A stretch of 64,000 nt of DNA from Athripsodes cinereus. Its lineage: Eukaryota; Arthropoda; Insecta; Trichoptera; Leptoceridae. The position numbers were made by a program, and so were the translations under genes. The stretch is from positions 27,992,948 through 28,056,947 of the forward strand of contig OX388314.1 in the NCBI GenBank assembly GCA_947579605.1. Reading direction: 5' to 3'. The stretch's first letter is position 1. Each line of letters starts with the position of its first letter. Below, piece by piece: positions 36,040-46,599 of this stretch. Under the pieces are notes generated by a model. That model had not been told where the DNA came from, ran no database searches, and was given only the letters and a program-made list of their open reading frames with translations.

Positions 36040-36399
36040 CCAAGAATATTATTCAACAGTCACCTCATCCGCACAACCAACAGACTATGCAAACTCCCTT
36101 TCCTATGAAACATTAAAGGTGTCCAGATGCTTACGAATCGGCTTGGGCTGGTTTAAGTGCACTATACCCGTGGTATGTTCACCAATCCCACCAATTCCTG
36201 TTTCAAACTACCATGTTCGAGATCTGTTGAGCATACGTGTCAACTAACAGCAGCCATCTTTATGATTATGGGTATAGTGCACTTTAACCAGCCCAAGCCG
36301 ATTCGAAAGCATCGGGACACCTTTCCTGTTTCATACAAAAGGGAGTTTGCACAGTCTGTTGGTTGTGCGGATGAGGTGTCTGTTGAATATTTTTCTTGG
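36040..36399. mobile_element. Long-armed MITE (family E), 360 bp, TA flanks
   Basis: Two arms of about 130 bp (36040-36169 and 36270-36399) are inverted copies around a 100 bp loop. Termini CCAAGAATATTATTCAACAG and CTGTTGAATATTTTTCTTGG; TA flanks both ends (36038-36039 and 36400-36401). The arms contain CCCAAGCCGATTCG and ACCTCATCCGCACAACCAAC. Diverged arms recur at 46600-46860, 14983-15130 and 50163-50290. TA duplications point to Tc1/mariner mobilisation; there is no transposase. Confidence 0.8.
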
Positions 36400-36456
36400 T
36401 ATCTTCACTCTCGCAGGTGTGAGAGTCCAGATAAATGCGAAAGCTTCCTTTAGCAT

Positions 36457-36578
36457 TTTTTTTTTTTTTAAATATCTGGGTTTTGTTATAAACCCAAATA
36501 CAACCTTATGCACCTTTCACAGAAAGCTACTAAAAGCTTGTGTCGTGAAAGGGGAGTTTGCCGGCACCTGGGATCGAA
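36457..36578 (-). mobile_element. SINE-C, 5'-truncated copy (minus)
   Basis: The minus strand reads GATCCCAGGTGCCGGCAAAC, TCCCCTTTCACGACACAAGC, AGCTTTCTGTGAAAGGTGCA, then CCCAGATATTT and a poly(A). It matches 58125-58270 and 60830-60960. The first half of the tRNA-like head is missing. Confidence 0.75.
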
Positions 36579-37351
36579 TTTACATATACATATTATATAC
36601 TTTATTATCTAAATTGTTGACAAAACCCCATGCACAGTTGAACTTATTGATATACTCACTTTTAATTTCAAACTATTTGACATTATTTTATGCAATCGTT
36701 CCGTTGACATTGAATTTAATTATTTTTAGTGAGTCGGTGGTTAGATAGTAGAATTCCATAACGAAATTAATAAAACAATAGTGTTTTGTTCTACTCTGTG
36801 AAATGTGAGAGAAGTCTCTTTCGAGAATAATTCACACACAGTAGAATAAAGAAAAAATGTATTAATTTTTCTAAAATTTTATCTACATATAAAGCCTTTT
36901 GAATTTCAAGTGATCATATTATCTTCAATATCTTAAGCATTGTATATCAACTATATTGCTCTGTTCTCGTTCATTCTTTCCATAATTCTAATCCATGGAA
37001 ATTTATTTACATTCCCTGTTGTCATTTTACAAATTTTCATAGTAAATTCCATGTTATTTTCACAGTATTTATTTTCAAAAATATTATCTAGTACATAAGT
37101 ATGTAAAAACATTTGAATGAAAAGTTGTGCAATTTAAACTTTAACCATAACGGTAAATATTCACTTTAAGTAGGTAGTACCTTTAGGATAGGGCCTACTA
37201 ATATTTCAGTTCCTAAATACTAGCTATGAAATGGGTAGAAATTTGGCCGGATTTTGAGACAAATAATCGGTTATCTATATGTTATGTATGATACTATGTG
37301 TACTGCAGAAAATGAACTGGAATTAAACATTAATATCAATAAAACTGAAAA
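36579..37351. other. AT-rich, no gene seen
   Basis: No coding sequence or family recognised. Confidence 0.3.
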
Positions 37352-37570
37352 AAAGACGATTCTGGAGAGACCATGTAGATCGAATAGCTGAAAACAGAAT
37401 CGTACGTAAAGCTGCTAAGGAAACACCAGTCGGTTCACGTCCCCGAGGAAGACCACCAAAAAGATGGAAAGACAGCTGGTCTTCAGCATCACAAGAGGCG
37501 TCAACTTCTGAATACTAACAGATCGATGATCTACTTCAAGAGGAAGAAGAAGAAGAAGATCAATAAAACT
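37352..37570 (+). mobile_element. LINE fragment RT-e, short copy
   Basis: CGATTCTGGAGAGACCATGT at the left edge matches 35560; the frame gives RFWRDHVDRIAENRIVRKAA, KETPVGSRPRGRPPKRWKDS and WSSASQEAST, then (GAA)n. Same family as 35375-35750. Confidence 0.8.
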
Positions 37571-37754
37571 AAGTGGATGGCCTTCGTGTGACATCACAGC
37601 ATATCTTTAATTAAAAGATGTACATATATTATAATGGAAGGGTGAGAAAATTCACAGCAGTATCATAACGCAAAATTTGGACCTCGATATTGAGGAGAAA
37701 CGTAGAATCAATACAGCACGAACCACTTTTTATAAAATATGAACACTGCAATAC

Positions 37755-37925
37755 TTTGACATTTACTACTTCTGGTGGCCGAACAATCCTTTTAAAGTTT
37801 TGGCATCCAAAACAATAGATCTCCAGTAATGGATTGCCAGTTGTCTTTAGCATTAAGCTCCTGACCTCGATGTCATCTTATAGTCTTTGGCTTGATCTGT
37901 CAAATGGTTTTCTGCCCCTTTACTG
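37755..37925 (-). mobile_element. LINE fragment RT-d, short copy (minus)
   Basis: GGTGGCCGAACAATCC, GCATCCAAAACAATAG, ATGGATTGCCAGTTGTCTTT and AGCATTAAGCTCCTGACCTC parallel 30810-30960 and the complement of 41560-41700. Small deletions disrupt the frame. Confidence 0.75.
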
Positions 37926-39122
37926 CAATGATAACCTTGAATTGAAACTCAGAGAATGATTAAATGTTTTGTTTGGTCTGTTCTGTTTAATGGTTGTTAG
38001 ACTTGGAAACTTATGTATATTAATAAATTAACATTACATACACAATACACATAGGTACCTACTATACCCACATATATTAATTCATAATAATTATGTTATG
38101 ATTGATTAAAAAACAAATTAGTATCTATTACTAGTATCCAATATCGGACTCCTTTAATTTTAATATTACTAGTAGTAAAATATCCGGAAACCGGAATCCA
38201 TTTCCTCTCTATTAAATACTTCCTTTTTAGAATTGTAGGTAGGTATTTATAACAGTTTCCTGTATATTATCATTACAGAAGAAGAAGAAGAAACAGTTAA
38301 TTAATTTAATTAGTAACATCCCGTCACTCACTGTTAATTATCACCGTACTTTTGGAACGGGTTAAGAGATAAATAACTGCATAATTAAGTCTAGACATTT
38401 GGAAAATATAATAATTTAAAACAAGTATTATAGAATGAATTAACAGCCAACGAATTCTATTTAATTTAAGATAAGTAAAGGACTAGATAGCCATAGAGCT
38501 AATGAAATAGATTTGCTATTATTAAACTGACACAAAGTCTAACGCCAAAAGAAAATGTTTTCCTCAAACACACCCTTTGAAACCTTAAACCCCATAGTCA
38601 CCTCCTGTCCCCCACCCCACCTTTTTGTACTCTGGTAAATATTTTTATTCCAGTTTATATACTAACTTAGAGTCACCGGTAAAAAGTTGATCTCCCACAC
38701 TTTTTTGACAGTTTTCGAGTATCACATTAAGGATCTCCAATTCATTTCTGTGAGTGTTCGCGTGCCCGATAAGGTTGTTACTGAAGAAGTTGAGGTCGAT
38801 ACTGATACAGGTCGGTCGGTGGATGGCGCTGGTAGTAGCTGCCTGAAACCTCTGACTTCTCATTTTTCAAAATTAAATATTATTATCTTATTATTGTTCA
38901 AATTAACAAAATGTTAATACATTTTTTTAGTTTCAATAGTTTTATCAAGTTAATTTTTTGGGTTTTATCATTTTTCAACTAGTTTAAAATTTCAAATTTA
39001 AAAATGTGAATTTGTGAATAATATTTTGTGATAATTAATAATACCTTCAATTGGAACTCACATAAAATTCTCGCATTTAAGTCAAATTTGTGACAGTCAC
39101 AAGTGTTTTCAAAATGTTATAA
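37926..39122. other. No gene; TATCCG words and an unassigned patch at 38640-38870
   Basis: 38140-38205 has ATATCCGGAAACCGGAATCC of the TATCCG word family. 38640-38870 is less AT-rich; its plus frame contains KVVTEEVEVDTDTGRSVDGA, which looks coding-like but is isolated and unidentified. Confidence 0.3.
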
Positions 39123-39466
39123 TCTAATATATAAAAGGAAGACGTGTGTGTTACAACACTTATAACTCAAGAATGGCTGTACCGATTTGAATGATCTCTG
39201 ATTTGTTGGATTCTTCTCCGCCCGGATTAAACTATAGGCTATTAAAACATCTTACAAATTCACGGGAAGAAACAATATGAAGAAAATTATTTACGCCATA
39301 CATTTTTAATTTCAAAAATAAAAACAATATGGAGAGTCCATACGCTATTAGCGCCCCCACGTCGCCTGTTGCATTGTGCTAAAATAATCCGTAGGTTCTG
39401 CTATATTAAGAACCAAATTACTATAACTAATATGAACGAAATGTGTACTAATATTTGTTTACTATA

Positions 39467-39886
39467 ATTCGGTAGTTACATGGCAATAGGTTGTATCTCA
39501 CTAAAACATAATTTTACTGGAGAGCAAAAACAAAGTTTGCAAAACAGATATTTCAGCCAAATTTCGAGCATTATATATCAAAATGAAGGTAATTATTATT
39601 TCTACAAGATAGATGTAACATTTTCTTAATAATTTCTTCTACAAGATGTATGTAACATTCACTAAATAATTTCTTGCAGTTTAAAAATATTTGAGTTATT
39701 TTGCCATGTTGAAGAAAACAATCTTTCTACATGTCAATAAGTTACGTCTTTTCTCTCTTTATTTTGACTATAAAGAGACATATCCTTTTGCCACATCAAA
39801 TATTACACTATTTTGAGCATTTTATGGAACAAACTTGAAAACGCAAAAAATGCGAGATACAACCTATTGCCATGTAACAACCGAAT
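39467..39886. mobile_element. mariner-like MITE, 420 bp, TA flanks, inside the Helitron
   Basis: Termini ATTCGGTAGTTACATGGCAA (left) and TTGCCATGTAACAACCGAAT (right) continue inward for 33 bp with one mismatch. TA flanks both ends (39465-39466 and 39887-39888). No coding sequence. Confidence 0.8.
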
Positions 39887-40439
39887 TATTCGACTAATAT
39901 TTATGTATCGATAGATCGGCTGTCACATAAATGTGGACGTGCACAGATTATATTTGAAATTGTATTTTATTTTTGCAGATGGAAAATTATTATTGAACCA
40001 AAAATTGTGCTATTAAAGATGAAAATAAGAATGTGATCATGTAGGTAGTTCTGATGCAAGATTGTGTAGTGAAATTTGCAGACAGAGAAGAAAAATTACG
40101 AAGAAAATTATTTACGCCGTACATTTTTAATTTCAATAAAAAATGCAATATGGAGAATTATACAAAATCAACAATGAAGTTTTTTTTATAGATTGGCCTA
40201 TTTATATGATAATTTTTCTATACATTCTCAAATTAGAATCGTTATCCATACAATTTAACATCTGTAGTTCTGATATTTCAATTTTTAAAAAATCATGGAA
40301 AGAATTTTTATAAATTTTAAATGAATAGGTAAAATCTACCTGAAAAAAAAATTAGTACCTACATACATAATTATATTACGTACTGTAGATAATTTATAAA
40401 CAAATCTGAGTTAAGTATAATTGTTCAACATAAATTGTT

Positions 40440-40682
40440 CATGTCGGCCGGTGTGGCGCGGAGCTCTTTCCTTTGAGTCACGAGGTCCCGGGTTCGATTC
40501 CCGGACAGGGCAAAGGGAAGAATGACCTTTTTCAAATTGTCCTGGGTCTGGGTGTTACATATATATGTATTTGTATATAGTGCATTGTATATGTGTGTAT
40601 CGTCGCGTTAGTACCTACCCATAATCAAGATTCATCTAAGTTTGGGACTAGCTCGATGTGTGTGAATTGTCTATGTAAAAAA
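40440..40682 (+). mobile_element. SINE-B, uninterrupted copy
   Basis: GTGTGGCGCGGAGC, GTCCCGGGTTCGATTCCCGG (B-box), GAATGACCTTTTTCAAATTG, TATCGTCGCGTTAGTACCTA, GATTCATCTAAGTTTGGGAC and GTGTGAATTGTC. It serves as the empty-site reference for the insertion in the copy at 21044-21535. Its 3' end abuts the hAT-like MITE at 40690. Confidence 0.85.
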
Positions 40683-40689
40683 AATGAAT

Positions 40690-41049
40690 GTAACTTTCGC
40701 AGTTTAGCGGCCCCACCCGTTGTCGAGTACTTTTTTTCCATAGAAAAGGTAATATTTTTGAAACTTGAGGAAATTGTTGCCATATGTAGAATTATTTTAA
40801 TTTGCCGGCAAAAAAAATCCACTTTGAAAATTAATTTCCTGAAATTCCGTACATATTACTCGACAACGGGTGGGGCCGCTCAAGTTTCATAGTTGCGATT
40901 TTTTTTTCCTATAAAAGAATTTTTCAAAAATTTGGTGACAAAAAAATAATTCACCATATGGCAACAATTTCCTCAAGTTTCGAAAATATTACTTTTACAT
41001 GGAAAAAAGTACTCGACAACGGGTGGGGCCGCTAAACTGCGAAAGTTCC
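40690..41049. mobile_element. Palindromic hAT-like MITE, 360 bp, with three copies of a GC core
   Basis: AAATGAAT flanks both ends (40682-40689 and 41050-41057), an 8 bp duplication as made by hAT transposases. The arms are inverted over about 100 bp: CTTTCGCAGTTTAGCGGCCC at left, GGGCCGCTAAACTGCGAAAG at right. The core CTCGACAACGGGTGGGGCCG occurs at about 40858 and 41011, and inverted at 40708. The middle copy makes a second internal foldback. Confidence 0.8.
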
Positions 41050-41129
41050 AAATGAATTATATTTTTTACACTATACCTTCGATGACACACTTTGACAATT
41101 ACGGGAGTTTGTAAAGAGATTAATAATAT

Positions 41130-41318
41130 TAATCATTCATAAAGTCAGTGGGAGAGGGCAGAAGATAGGGCAGGTGTCGAACATGTGTTGAAAGGCTAGG
41201 TTTGGAGTGGCCAGAGGTCCTGGAAGCAGCGGTGGACAGTTATCTCTGGAAGAGATACTTAGGGGCAATGGGTCCCCGACCGAACTAGGACAAGGGGAAG
41301 AAGATGTATGTATGAAAT
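41130..41318 (+). mobile_element. LINE fragment RT-h inside the Helitron
   Basis: GGCTAGGTTTGGAGTGGCCA, GGAAGCAGCGGTGGACAGTT, CGAACTAGGACAAGGGGAAG and a GTATGTATG end. Same 3' end as 2845-2945 (minus). Frames give only short pieces. Confidence 0.65.
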
Positions 41319-41385
41319 CGTTCATTGATTCTTAGGCGGTACGAAGTTCGCCGGGCCAGCTAGTAGTTAAATAAAAATAACAGGC

Positions 41386-41460
41386 GCTCTTGAGACGGTC
41401 TAGGGACTGTTAAACGGCGTCAAAACAAAATCATCCATAATCATCATCATCATTAAAGCG
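41386..41460 (+). mobile_element. LINE fragment RT-m, extreme 3' end
   Basis: GCGCTCTTGAGACGGTCTAG matches the last codons (ALETV stop) of the copy at 16850-17041; AAAACAAAATCATCCATAAT and (ATC)n follow. It lies just downstream of the Helitron end. Confidence 0.65.
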
Positions 41461-41524
41461 ACATTTACAACTTTTATCTATATTTGGCGAATATGAACTT
41501 TCAAGAACATACCATAAAATACTT

Positions 41525-41722
41525 CTACTAGATACTACTAAGGAGACCGTTAGGCAGACCAAGACAAAGATTGTTAGATAACATCAACCGAGATCTGGAG
41601 GAGCTCAATGCTAAAGACGACTGGCAGTCCATTGCTCAGGATAGAAAGGCTTGGAGATCTATTGTTTCGGAGGCAAAGGTCCTACAAGGATTGTTCGGCC
41701 ATCGGAAGTAAGTAAGTAAGAT
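41525..41722 (+). mobile_element. LINE fragment RT-d (plus)
   Basis: The frame reads RRPLGRPRQRLLDNINRDLE, ELNAKDDWQSIAQDRKAWRS and IVSEAKVLQGLFGHRK then stop, followed by (AAGT)n. Nearly identical to the 3' half of 30795-31218; the frame is intact. Confidence 0.85.
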
Positions 41723-41885
41723 ACTACTAAACCATCACGGCATATTCAACAAAAAGGATAGCCAGCATACCAGCTACATGTAATAAGCATGCAAACTGTC
41801 CTCGAGTTAGATGTTGAAGATGTCTTCGACTAAGACGTTTAAGCAAACCTAATCGCTGAATTTAAGTCGTGAAATATCTTTACAA
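41723..41885 (-). repeat. Repeat family A copy
   Basis: CCATCACGGCATATTCAACA, CATACCAGCTACATGTAATA and CTAATCGCTGAATTTAAGTC. The family's far end is missing. Confidence 0.7.
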
Positions 41886-42284
41886 AAATATTGTTTTAAA
41901 ATTGTTCAAACTCTAGAACAAGAAATTATTAATATACCCTTGTTCATAAAACTTATTAACCAAAAACCATATACCCTCTTTTTAATGTAAAGTAACAGCA
42001 GAATGTTTTAATTGTGTGTGTTGTTACTAGTACATAATATTAATAATAATAAAACATGAAACAAATCCGCAATTACTTACTTTTAATATGAAAAACTTTA
42101 AACAAGTTGTATGGTGTGTACATACGTAGGTAGTATTAGGTTGTTGAGCTTTCAGTGAATACTTATTATAGTGTGTATCGACTATGTATGTGAACAACTT
42201 TTAATAGAACGCAAGCATATCTCGTGTTGTAATATAACCAATATAAAGATAAGCTTTTCATTTTTTATTAAAATTATTCTTCTT
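41886..42284. other. AT-rich, nothing recognised
   Basis: No coding sequence supported. Confidence 0.3.
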
Positions 42285-42482
42285 CTTTTTCTTCTTCTGT
42301 CAGTGCCGTATCAGGTCCCCCGACGTTGGCGATCGCTTTGGAGAATTCTTCTATATCTCGCGCTGTGCGGACCAGCTCTCCCATCTGTATTATTCCGGTC
42401 CATTGTCGTATATTACGCAGCCATCACGTCTGCATCCTTCCCACTCCACGACGTCCCTCAATCTTGCCCTCTATTATAGATT
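42285..42482 (-). mobile_element. LINE fragment RT-k with (GAA)n end (minus)
   Basis: The minus strand reads DVVEWEGCRRDGC in one frame and ARDIEEFSKAIANVGGPDTA in another, ending in GAAGAAGAAAAAGAAGAAG. Composition and the (GAA)n tail match the 3' ends of RTE-type LINEs. Frameshifted. Confidence 0.55.
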
Positions 42483-42590
42483 CGTACTTATGAATCGTTT
42501 GTAGGTCCTATCTCTGGTTCTAATCTGATAGTACGTACCTATGATTTGTTGTGAAATTTCGTTAGTATTTTTCTCAGTGCACACATGACA
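42475..42590. repeat. Dispersed repeat, uninterrupted copy of 7228-7480
   Basis: ATTATAGATTCGTACTTATG, TAATCTGATAGTACGTACCT and TATTTTTCTCAGTG. Shows the empty site for the LINE insertion at 7248-7394. Confidence 0.7.
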
Positions 42591-42744
42591 TTTAAGCCTT
42601 CTCTGACGGAGCTTTAAATTAAGGTTGTCATTGCAGAAAAATGCTTATTAAAAGTCTGGAGTAAATAATAAAATAAATAAAAAAATAAAAAACTGTCTCT
42701 TATAAATAAATTGTTTCCTATTTGTTATCGTGTTGAGAACAAGA

Positions 42745-42860
42745 TGGGTTGCTGGTACAAGTCTCGTTTAGGGCGCAACCAAATACAGTAACGATCATTC
42801 AAACCACCACAGCAATTCCCACAAGTAGGGCAACCAGCAAACTTACTACATAACTTTCAA
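42745..42860. repeat. Fragments of family D right arm and family A
   Basis: 42745-42795 (GGGTTGCTGGTACAAGTC, TTAGGGCGCAACCAAATACA) parallels the right arm of the foldback element at 33740-33770. 42806-42855 (CACAGCAATTCCCACAAGTA, GGGCAACCAGCAAAC) is a family A fragment. Confidence 0.45.
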
Positions 42861-43804
42861 CTTATCACGTCATTATCAATCGATTGATAATGGTCTGATT
42901 TATCGAAAGACGTTTCTCTCACGAAAAATAATCTACAGAAGAAAACAACTGTTGTTTTGATTTTTCTCAGAATTTTTCTGTTTTAGAAATTCCACGAGAA
43001 AATAATGTGAAAACTAATGTATTAAAAAAAAACTGTTGTAATATTGATCAAAAATTAAGCACACGTAAGTAGAGGTAGTATTATATATATTATGTTTCTT
43101 CTTTCCGTGTTATCTGAATTGGATCGTATTGTGAAACAATGTATTAAATCGCACCAATATACATAAATCTGAGATTATTAGCATTGTAGATATTATGTTA
43201 ATAAGAACATTCTTACAAGTAACATTATAGCTAAAGGCCAATGCAATCACGAAATATAACAAAAAACGATTAACTCAAATAGACATCCAGATGACATAAC
43301 AACAATAAATTCTCATTTTAACCTTATGGATTCCGCGTATGTCACGTGTAAGATATCAATATTTTACATGTGAACATCCTTCGTAATTCCAGCAGTATAT
43401 TTGTTATGCTTTGAATATGGTTTTTAAAAAGTTTATGATGCCCAGAATTAATTGGTGTATAGTATTGAACATACAATACTAAGAGTGATGTCTGAATTGT
43501 GAGCAAACAAATAGGTAGTTTTTTTATGACCTTCACCAATGATGGTATTCTCGTTCAATCTCAAGTTTATAATTTTTTATTTTCACATATATATGTACGT
43601 CACTCTTTTTGTCTCTACTCAGCAATCATAAAATCTCAAAATCTAGAAACGCATCTCGTTCATGTCCAAAAAAACCCTTCAAATATAGGTAGAACAGGGG
43701 AGTAGAAAGTTTAGTCACCCAATTATTCTAACAAAGTATAAATAATATTTCTAGACTTGAATTTAAATAAACTTTGTGTATCATATCTATGTAATAAACT
43801 TCAA
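42861..43804. other. AT-rich, no gene seen
   Basis: No motif in the open frames. Nothing recognised. Confidence 0.3.
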
Positions 43805-43945
43805 TTTAGTTCGCCTAGCGAAAAGAGGCAATAAGGGAAATGGAATGTGGGAAGACAACTGAGAATATGGAGTGACGATATGAAGAAAGTGGGTCCGGTC
43901 CGGAAGGACAGAAATACGTGGCTTGATTATGAAGTTCCCCTAAAG
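43805..43945 (+). mobile_element. LINE fragment RT-l, short
   Basis: A frame reads NVGRQLRIWSDDMKKVGPVR followed by KDRNTWLDYE, which resembles the 'GRPxxRWxDDI...DRxxW' tail of LINE reverse transcriptases. No paralogue in the window. Confidence 0.5.
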
Positions 43946-43969
43946 AAAAGGTCTATCACTAAATAAGTT

Positions 43970-44150
43970 CTGTAAGTTTTCGTATGTCTTGTAAATGGCG
44001 GGTGTTTTTTTTACATTTGAAGCATGCCACCCATTTTGAATATCTAATTGGTTTTTTGGTATAAAGATAACAGTCTATGTATTTATTGCATGCAGTTAGT
44101 CCGATGGTCACCCCACTGTTGGAATATGCAATAACGGTATAGAATAGTTT
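43970..44150 (+). repeat. Repeat family A copy (plus)
   Basis: GTAAGTTTTCGTATGTCTTG, AAGCATGCCACCCATTTTGA, TTATTGCATGCAGTTAGTCC and GCAATAACGGTATAGAATAG. Confidence 0.7.
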
Positions 44151-44824
44151 TCATAAAGAGGCTTTTATAATAATAATAAAAAGATAATTTGAATTTGGCG
44201 CTGATTAATGATCCGTGACCATCTCAAGAGCGCCGTAGCTTTTTAGTTTATCCTGCTGTGGATGGACACAAGCTGAAGAAAAACAACAAGAGTGCATGAA
44301 AAAATCGGGATTAGTTATTTTTTTATGGCTTGATCCATTGTTGCAATGTTCGACCCAATTTTATTTTTATTTTGTTTTGTTGTGCTGCTTGCGTTTGGAA
44401 GCAGAAATTTCTTGTGAAATGAAAACGTAATTAAATTAGCGGCGACTCACTGCCCAACCAACCCTCATTCATCCTGGGACTTCCAACAGCCTTTTATACC
44501 CGGGACCTTTCAATATGAAAACGTCTATGTCAAATCAAAAGCAGCTAAGTGAATAAATTTTCTGTATTTATATATTCCTCCGACAAAAGATAGGTTTCAA
44601 TGCACAGGCGTTCAATGTTTTAATGTCTTATTCGTGATAAAAAAAGCATCACGGCATATGGCACAAGTGAACTATTCTCTCTGTGCCCACAAATTAAGAA
44701 GTTCGAATACTAGATTAGCCTCTTATAATACACCGTTCGTATTAAAACGGCATCATCCGAGAAATTAATTCCGGCGCATAGGTAGACCACTATTGTGATA
44801 GAAGGTTGACTGATGTTGAAGATG
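44151..44824. other. No gene; family A fragment at 44638-44720
   Basis: 44640-44710 carries CATCACGGCATATGGCACAA and CTCTCTGTGCCCACAAATTA (family A, minus sense). At 44205-44245 a word resembling the RT-m end (CTCAAGAGCGCC on the plus strand) may be a remnant. The rest is unassigned. Confidence 0.4.
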
Positions 44825-44950
44825 ATGTTTATTTATTTATTTATTCTTTACTGTACATTGATTACAAACATTTAAGTAAGATGCAATCAATATACAGAGG
44901 GCGAGTTTATCGCAAAGGCGCGATCTCTTCCAACTAACCCCAATGATGAT
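44825..44950 (-). mobile_element. LINE 3' terminus, tail family T (minus)
   Basis: On the minus strand: GGAAGAGATCGCGCCTTTGC, GATAAACTCGCCCTCTGTAT, TGTTTGTAATCAATGTACAG, TAAAGAATAAATAAATAAAT. The cleanest copy of this family; no coding sequence attached. Confidence 0.75.
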
Positions 44951-46599
44951 GAAGGATTACAATTGGATGCAAACAGCATAATTCATATTAAACAATCATT
45001 TACAAGAGAATAGGTTTGTGCTTAGACGGAACGACTTATTGATGGTGTTTACTTAAATTTACAATATTTTTGCAGTTGGTCATTTTTGAATAAGGATTCT
45101 ACACTCTTCAAGTTTATTTACTATATATGTATATGTAGCACAACTTTTTTATGGTATCGCAAGGTTTTATTTAAGGTATCGTAACGTAAAACTTTTACTC
45201 TTTGTATATCCCTTAGTAGCTATATAGGGATATTATTTTGTACCTTACTAAAACAGTAAGTTTTTAAACCAGGTATTAAGATGGTTGCATACAACATTGT
45301 GCAAGAAAGAACTCCACATTTTGTATAGATTTAATTGTAGACCCGTTGATATACTTGTAATACCCGCAAACTTCATTGGTCAAACAAATATTGATGTATT
45401 GGATAATTTTGTAATATGTACCATATGACTGATGTTCTTCTTTCTTTCTTTTTTTCCCGGCAAGGCACCCGACATCGAGTGAATTATGCCTATATATACT
45501 CACTGCTATGAGTACGTCGCCTTAGCGTAGTGGGTATTTATTAATACATAGTAACTACCGTTTCAGTCGACAAGTACAGCTCAAGGGCATTGGGATCAAT
45601 GAACTCCCCGCCCGTGTAACCAATACATACACACCGATTGTGTGGCGACATCGTTGCAATCACAGGGTCGTTTTCAGGAATATATTTTGATATTTTATAC
45701 ATCATAGTCTTACTTTAAGAAAAGTTATCAAAATTTACTATTATTTTTATAATTATATATAATTTGTTTCAAAAACATTTATTAAACAATTAATTATTAA
45801 ATATAATTTTTTATTGAAATTTATCCTTATTAAAATTAATAATTTATATGTTCTTATTGAATTTTTAAGGTGATTTATTAAGGCTAGGTTTACTTTATTA
45901 CAATTTTGGGCCAAAAGAGAATGCACAGAAATGGGAAAATTAAAACCCAACTTCCTAATCGTCCACAAATAAATGACTGATGTATTGCTTGGTCAACAAA
46001 CAAAATAAAAAATATATAAGTAGGTGTGTTGTATTGGTAAATAAAATAAGTAAAAGAGCTTATACTACGTTCTTTCTCATTAAATTGTCATAAAAATAAT
46101 GCAAAGGACGTTAAAATAAGAGCAGAAAATACGTCACAGGAATGATATTCGCATATTATTGTCCTTAATGTAACATGTTAGCTTGTACGTAGTTTAAATA
46201 CGAACATTTCTTCCGCACGACTTCACACAAACAAAAGCAATCTCTCTCTTCGCATTAATAATAATTATTATAATTGTATATTTTTATATCTCGTCTTGTG
46301 TTGCTCTCTAAAAGCCAGCGAATGTGTCAACATTCAAGTAGGTTATATGGAAAAAATACATAATTATATAGATGCTGGGTAGGTACTCTAAGATGATTTT
46401 TTTTATCGATTTTATTTGGTACTTACACTCGATTGTGGATGCTTTTCTATGACATTAAGAAGAAGTTTAAATGCTTGTAGCATTGTATCAGAATATTATT
46501 TAATTTATATTCTTTTATTCAAAAATATACGGCATTTGTCAATTATAGTAGATGCTATGATCAACAGGAGTCAAACCATTATGTCTAAGTATATATGTT
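44951..46599. other. AT-rich, no gene seen
   Basis: A less AT-rich patch at 45480-45670 (GTACGTCGCCTTAGCGTAGT, GGGCATTGGGATCAATGAAC) is unassigned. The rest has no motif. Confidence 0.3.

Larger units (their letters stand above)
39123..41363 (+). mobile_element. Composite non-autonomous Helitron, 2241 bp
   Basis: Begins TCTAATATATAAAAGGAAGA after an A, with the Helitron 5' pattern ACTCAAGAATGGCTGTACCG, and ends GAAGTTCGCCGGGCCAGCTAG before a T. Terminal sequence and A-T insertion context fit Helitrons. It carries no RepHel gene. Inside are a TA-flanked MITE (39467-39886), a SINE-B (40440-40682), a palindromic hAT-like MITE (40690-41049) and a LINE RT-h fragment (41130-41318). A 60 bp segment occurs twice (39275-39336 and 40097-40160), suggesting an internal duplication or a nested Helitron. 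Confidence 0.8.
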
